Assembly: GCA_963813435.1 (NCBI GenBank)
Contig: CAWEYY010000003.1
Span: 1,116,001 to 1,180,000, forward strand
Direction of reading: 5' to 3'
DNA length: 64,000 bases
DNA from: AC-32 sp963813435
GTDB lineage: Bacteria; Actinomycetota; Thermoleophilia; Gaiellales; Gaiellaceae
Below the pieces are notes generated by a model. The model had not been told where the DNA came from, searched no databases, and was given only the letters and a program-made list of their open reading frames with translations. Positions within the stretch are counted from its first letter, which is position 1, and each line of letters opens with the position of its first letter. This document shows positions 60,231-64,000 of this stretch, piece by piece. The translations under genes and the position numbers were made by a program.

Positions 60231-62696
60231 ATGCAAGAAGCGACCGAGCATCTGACGCTAGCGTCGGAGGTTGACGGCCTCAGCGCCGCCGCTCTCCGCG
60301 CCGAAGCCTGGGCCGGGGAACCGTTTCTCCACCCGGAGGAAGACCCCGACCTCGTACTCGCCTCCGGGACCGCCCGGCGGCGGGCGCTCGACGATGCGCT
60401 CGCCGAGATGGACGCAGGTGCGGCCGAGCCGTCCTACGGCTGGAAGATCCGCTACGCACTGATGCTCGGGCTCGAGCGGGTCCTGACCGGGCAGCCGCCT
60501 CGCCTCGCCTCGGGCACGGAGCTGCGCCGCCACCAGATCGACGCGCTCGCCGGGATGCTGACGGAGATGATCGCCGCGACTCAGGTCGAGCCGGAGCTGA
60601 ACGGCAACGGCGCCGCCGTCGAGGAAGCGGAGGCCGAGACCGAGGAGGATGACGACGACCTCGGCGTCCACCTGGAGGAGCTTCCCGACGACCTCGTGCT
60701 TCCCGAGGAGCACGCGGGCAGCGACCCCGGCGCGAGCCGGCGGTACCGCTTCCGACACCCGACCGCCTCCGGCAAGACGATCGCCGCGGCCGGCTTCGTC
60801 GAGGCCGCCCGCACGCTCGGAGTTCTGATCCTCACGCACCGGCGTCTGCTCGTCACGCAGTTCAACCGCGAGCTGACCGCCGAGGGGTACGGCGACCGCT
60901 TCGTCGACGCGATCGTGAAGAACGCTACGCGTTCGAAAATCACGCCCAACCCGGTAACCGTCCAGACCTACGCGTGGTTCGCCCGCCACTGGAGCGACCT
61001 CGATCCGCATGCCTACCAGCTCGTGATCTGCGACGAGGCGCACACGGCGCTCGGCGAGAAGACCAGCCAGGCGATCCGCGGCTTCTCGGACCCGATCTTC
61101 ATCGGGATGACGGCGACCGAGCAGCTGATCGCGAAGCAGGTCTCGGACGTCTTTCCAGCTTCCATCGACGAGCTCCCGCTCGGCGACGCCGCTCGCCGCG
61201 GCCTGATCGCGCCGCTCCGCTGTCTCCGGGTTCCGCCCGCAGCCGCGATCTCGTCGGTGCCGATCGTCGGCGGCGACTTCGAGGAGAGCGCGCTTGCCGC
61301 CGTCCTCGACCACACGGCGCTGAACCAGGCCGCCGCGAGCCTCTACCGCGACCGTTTCGAGAACACGCCCGGGATCGTCTACGCGGCCGGGGTCGACCAC
61401 GCGTACAACCTGGCGAAGGAGTTTCGCGCCGCAGGTCTCAAGGCGCAGGCCGTCAGCGGCCGCACACCGCCCGTCCAGCTCGCCGAGACGCTGGCCGCCT
61501 ACGAGCGCGGTGAGATCAACGTGCTCGTGAACGCGATGCTGCTCGCCGAAGGCTGGAACTCGCCGCGCGCGACGGTCTGCATGCACCTCGCTCCGACGGC
61601 GTCGAAACGCGTCTACCAGCAGCGAATCGGCCGGATCATGCGCACGCACCCGCGCAAGGAGGCGGGGGTCGTCGTCGACTTCGTGCCGAAGGCGGCGACG
61701 CACAGCGAGCGCGTCGTCTCGGTGCACAGCCTTCTGGACGCCGACTTCTACCGCGAGGGCGCGCGCGTCACGCCGGCCCCGCGGCGGCGGATCCAGCGCC
61801 GTGCCCGACGAAAGCTCTCGCCCGCACCGTGGCTCGTGCCAGTCACGCCCGACGTGAAGCGGCGCCTCGCCGTGATCACGCGGGAGTGGCAGCGCGTCGA
61901 CCCGCGCTACCTCGACGACGACGAGCAGCGCTACTGGGCGACGATCGCCGGCCGCAACGTCCGCTTCGACGAGCGCGTCGAGTTCGTCAAGAAGTTCACC
62001 GAGGGCAACGCGAGCAAGGGCGCGATGGAGCAGTTCCTGATGGCCTGCGCCGCCGAGAACCCGAACCGCCGCCTGCGGCTGACCGCGCTCGCCGACCGCG
62101 TCTCGATGACCGTCGACCGCGCGAGCTTCGACGACCTCGTCACGCTCGTCACCCAGGCTCCGACCTGGGACAAGGACCGCGTCCACGGCGTGCGCACGCT
62201 GCTGCGGGCGCTCGGCGACGGAAAGGTCGACGCGCCGGAGCAGATCCTGGCGCGCTGGACGTGGCGGCTCGCGCGTGCAACCCGGAAGGTGCAGGACCGT
62301 CGCGCGAGCGGCGAGTTCCCGGAGGCAAAGCGCCTGCTCGGCGCGCTGGCCAACTCGCGTGGCCACCGCCACGAGGAGAACGCGGCGAAGCTGGTCAACG
62401 CGGCGCTCGAGCAGCCGCGCGAGGTCGGCGCCGCCCTGCTCGCCTCGGCCGAGGGCTATACGCCGCGCGCGAACAAGCTCATCGACGCCGCGCGCGAGCG
62501 GCTCGGGACGATTCAGGAGGTCGCGAACGCGCTCGCCGACAACCTGCCTGCGCCGAAGGCCCCGTCGGGCCGCTCGCGCAGGCGGCGGCGCAAGCGCAAG
62601 AAGAGGGGGCGCGCCCAGACGCAGGCCCCGGTGCAGGACAGCGCGGCGGCTCCGAACGGAGCCGAGCCGGAAACCGCTCCGGCCGCCGAGGCGTAG
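60231..62696 (+). CDS. DEAD/DEAH-box superfamily 2 helicase
   Basis: 821 residues from ATG 60231 (GTG 60219 is an alternative). N-terminal 140 residues with an acidic run (EEDDDDLGVHLEELPDD), then HPTASGKTIAAAGF (motif I), LILTHRRLLVTQF, VICDEAH (motif II), GMTAT (motif III), NVLVNAMLLAEGWNSP and YQQRIGRIMR (motif VI). A 300-residue helical C-terminal region follows, ending in a strongly basic tail (SGRSRRRRRKRKKRGRAQ) fit for nucleic acid binding. Resembles the bacterial RecQ/UvrB-unrelated SSL2-type helicases of actinobacteria. Whether it acts on RNA or DNA is not clear. Confidence 0.82.
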   Translation: MQEATEHLTLASEVDGLSAAALRAEAWAGEPFLHPEEDPDLVLASGTARRRALDDALAEMDAGAAEPSYGWKIRYALMLGLERVLTGQPPRLASGTELRRHQIDALAGMLTEMIAATQVEPELNGNGAAVEEAEAETEEDDDDLGVHLEELPDDLVLPEEHAGSDPGASRRYRFRHPTASGKTIAAAGFVEAARTLGVLILTHRRLLVTQFNRELTAEGYGDRFVDAIVKNATRSKITPNPVTVQTYAWFARHWSDLDPHAYQLVICDEAHTALGEKTSQAIRGFSDPIFIGMTATEQLIAKQVSDVFPASIDELPLGDAARRGLIAPLRCLRVPPAAAISSVPIVGGDFEESALAAVLDHTALNQAAASLYRDRFENTPGIVYAAGVDHAYNLAKEFRAAGLKAQAVSGRTPPVQLAETLAAYERGEINVLVNAMLLAEGWNSPRATVCMHLAPTASKRVYQQRIGRIMRTHPRKEAGVVVDFVPKAATHSERVVSVHSLLDADFYREGARVTPAPRRRIQRRARRKLSPAPWLVPVTPDVKRRLAVITREWQRVDPRYLDDDEQRYWATIAGRNVRFDERVEFVKKFTEGNASKGAMEQFLMACAAENPNRRLRLTALADRVSMTVDRASFDDLVTLVTQAPTWDKDRVHGVRTLLRALGDGKVDAPEQILARWTWRLARATRKVQDRRASGEFPEAKRLLGALANSRGHRHEENAAKLVNAALEQPREVGAALLASAEGYTPRANKLIDAARERLGTIQEVANALADNLPAPKAPSGRSRRRRRKRKKRGRAQTQAPVQDSAAAPNGAEPETAPAAEA

Positions 62697-62760
62697 GCGG
62701 TCGCTTGCGACGCCGCCATAAAGAGGCGGGCCGGCTTTGCCGGCGCGCCGTTGTAACGCC
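62694..62760 (+). repeat. Two-hairpin intergenic repeat, copy 4
   Basis: Starts on the TAG of the helicase gene: taggcggtcgcttgcgacgcc, then ccggctttgccgg (hairpin 2) and the tail gttgtaacgcc. Matches copy 5 at 31928-31996 in the order, loops and tail; its first hairpin also matches copies 1-3. Confidence 0.75.
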
Positions 62761-62791
62761 AAGGCACGCGAAAACGACTATCGGGTAATAC

Positions 62792-64000
62792 ATGCTTCTC
62801 TACGGCGTCGGCGTCCTGGCGGGGATCGTCACGGTCATCTCACCGTGCGCGTATCCCGTGCTCCCGATCGTCTTCGCCGCGGGTGCGGCCGGCGCCGGCA
62901 CGAGGCGGCCGGTCGCGATCATCGCCGGGCTCGTCTGCACGTTCCTGGCGTCGCTCCTGTTCCTGACGTGGCTCCTGTCGGAGCTGCACATCCCGACCGA
63001 CCTGCTGCGGAACCTCTCGATCGCGCTGCTCTTCCTGGTCGGGATCGGCCTGATCGTGCCGCGGGTCGGCCAGCTGCTCGAGCGGCCACTCGCACGCCTC
63101 TCCAGGCGCCCGGCCGGAGACCTCGGCGGCGGCTTCCTCCTCGGCGCGGCCCTCGGGCTCGTCTTCGCCCCGTGCGCCGGGACGATCCTCGCGGCGGTCG
63201 CAGGCGCCTCGGCGACGACGTCCGGCGCTCAGCGCGTCGGCCTTGCAGTCGCGTACACGATCGGCGTCGCGGTGCCGCTCTTCCTGATCGCGCTCGGCGT
63301 GCAGCGGGGCTCGGAACGGCTCCAGTGGTTCAGGAGCAACGTCGGCCGCGTGCGGGCCGCTCTCGGCGCGGTCATCGCCGCGTCCGCGCTGCTGCTCGCG
63401 TTCGGCGTCGACTCGTCCCTCCAGCGCCTCGTTCCCGACTACACGCAGTCGCTGCAGGCCGCCGAGCGCTCGTGCTCGGTCCGGGAGAAGCTCCATCAAC
63501 GCTGCGTTGCCGCCCACCCGGGCCCGGGGCTGAAGAACTACGGGCAGGCGCCGAACTTCCGCGACATCACAGCGTGGGTCAACAGCAAGCCGCTGACCAT
63601 CTCGCAGCTTCGCGGCAAGGTCGTGCTCGTCGACTTCTGGACCTACTCGTGCATCAACTGCCTCCGCACGCTCCCGCATCTCAAGGCCTGGAACGACGCG
63701 TACGGCAAAGACGGGCTCGTGATCGTCGGCGTCCACACGCCCGAGTTCGCATTCGAGCACGAGGTCTCGAACGTCCGTGGGGCGACGCGCGAGCTCGGCA
63801 TCCGCTATCCCGTCGCGATCGACGACGCCGCCGCGACCTGGGGCGCGTACCAGAACTCCTACTGGCCGGCCGAGTACCTGATCGACCGGCACGGGGACAT
63901 CCGGGAGATCAAGGAGGGCGAGGGCGACTACGACGCGACCGAGTCCAAGATCCGCGAGCTGCTCGGGCGGCCCGCGACGAGCCGCTTCGCGCCGGTTGCG
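62792..64000 (+). CDS. dipZ: CcdA-type cytochrome c biogenesis / thioredoxin fusion (DipZ-like), partial
   Basis: At least 403 residues; runs off the right edge. Residues 1-225 are a CcdA-type membrane domain with VISPCAYPVLPIVF and VFAPCAGTILAAV providing the two redox cysteines, in six helices. After a short periplasmic stretch with two Cys (RSCSVREKLHQRC) comes a thioredoxin/TlpA-like domain, VVLVDFWTYSCINCLRTLPHL, with active-site C-I-N-C, and HTPEFAFEHEVSNV. This is the DipZ order, moving electrons from cytoplasmic thioredoxin to periplasmic partners. Follows repeat copy 4 after 31 bp. Confidence 0.9.
   Translation, partial: MLLYGVGVLAGIVTVISPCAYPVLPIVFAAGAAGAGTRRPVAIIAGLVCTFLASLLFLTWLLSELHIPTDLLRNLSIALLFLVGIGLIVPRVGQLLERPLARLSRRPAGDLGGGFLLGAALGLVFAPCAGTILAAVAGASATTSGAQRVGLAVAYTIGVAVPLFLIALGVQRGSERLQWFRSNVGRVRAALGAVIAASALLLAFGVDSSLQRLVPDYTQSLQAAERSCSVREKLHQRCVAAHPGPGLKNYGQAPNFRDITAWVNSKPLTISQLRGKVVLVDFWTYSCINCLRTLPHLKAWNDAYGKDGLVIVGVHTPEFAFEHEVSNVRGATRELGIRYPVAIDDAAATWGAYQNSYWPAEYLIDRHGDIREIKEGEGDYDATESKIRELLGRPATSRFAPVA

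Noticed and set aside
60258..62762. 834-codon open frame antisense to the helicase gene
   Set aside because: No recognisable motifs, while the sense frame has a complete SF2 helicase set. GC-rich shadow.

Overview
The window looks like chromosomal DNA of a high-GC actinobacterium. The evidence is a strong G/C preference at third codon positions, many GTG and TTG starts, several apparently leaderless genes, a MarP-type periplasmic protease, a SigG-type ECF sigma factor, DrrA-type ABC transport and a KorAB-type 2-oxoacid:ferredoxin oxidoreductase. A Thermoleophilia (Gaiella/Solirubrobacter-like) origin is my inference from this gene mix and was not tested. Three reading-frame breaks, each fitting one extra base, fall in the first 16 kb. 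They may be assembly errors or real decay.

Layout. 1-8.6 kb: partial D-aminopeptidase, SDR dehydrogenase, frameshifted methionine/folate bifunctional enzyme, membrane-anchored secreted protein, large LuxR-type ATPase regulator, MarP protease, SnoaL-like protein. 8.6-13.5 kb: tRNA-Asp whose last 26 bases recur at 13.5 kb, bracketing an integrase-less island with two transporters, a small monooxygenase-like protein and two translationally coupled secreted propeller-like proteins. 13.6-25 kb: MBL hydrolase, sulfatase with its formylglycine-generating enzyme, YcaQ-type DNA glycosylase, MFS/USP pair, UPF0104 membrane protein, cysteine synthase, cupin, DUF4386 protein. 25-35 kb: orphan response regulator, secreted heme peroxidase, alpha/beta hydrolase, MerR-DUF1835 fusion behind a mer-like operator, RDD protein, and a compact stress module (MFS pump, STAS protein, SigG-like sigma) whose three genes share one promoter motif.

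35-46 kb: SRPBCC protein, Na+/H+ antiporter, a seven-repeat secreted protein, a three-gene ABC exporter, UppP-like phosphatase, then a row of surface or disordered proteins (collagen-like/lamin-tail, proline-rich, RTX-like). 46-52 kb: a long leftward gene run of VOC protein, small protein, korA, korB, lipoprotein, proline iminopeptidase and membrane protein. 52-64 kb: AlkA-like glycosylase, proC-pgl, HTH regulator, the fatty-acid oxidation pair fadA-fadB with a trailing acidic protein, a large DEAD/DEAH helicase, and a CcdA-thioredoxin (DipZ-like) protein cut by the window edge.

Five copies of a two-hairpin intergenic element occur (8.07, 31.93, 49.63, 53.20, 62.69 kb). Four begin exactly on the stop codon of the preceding gene. 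With the shared sigma promoters, the tRNA-bounded island and the MerR fusion, these are the most interesting signals here. I see no CRISPR array, IS element or rRNA.
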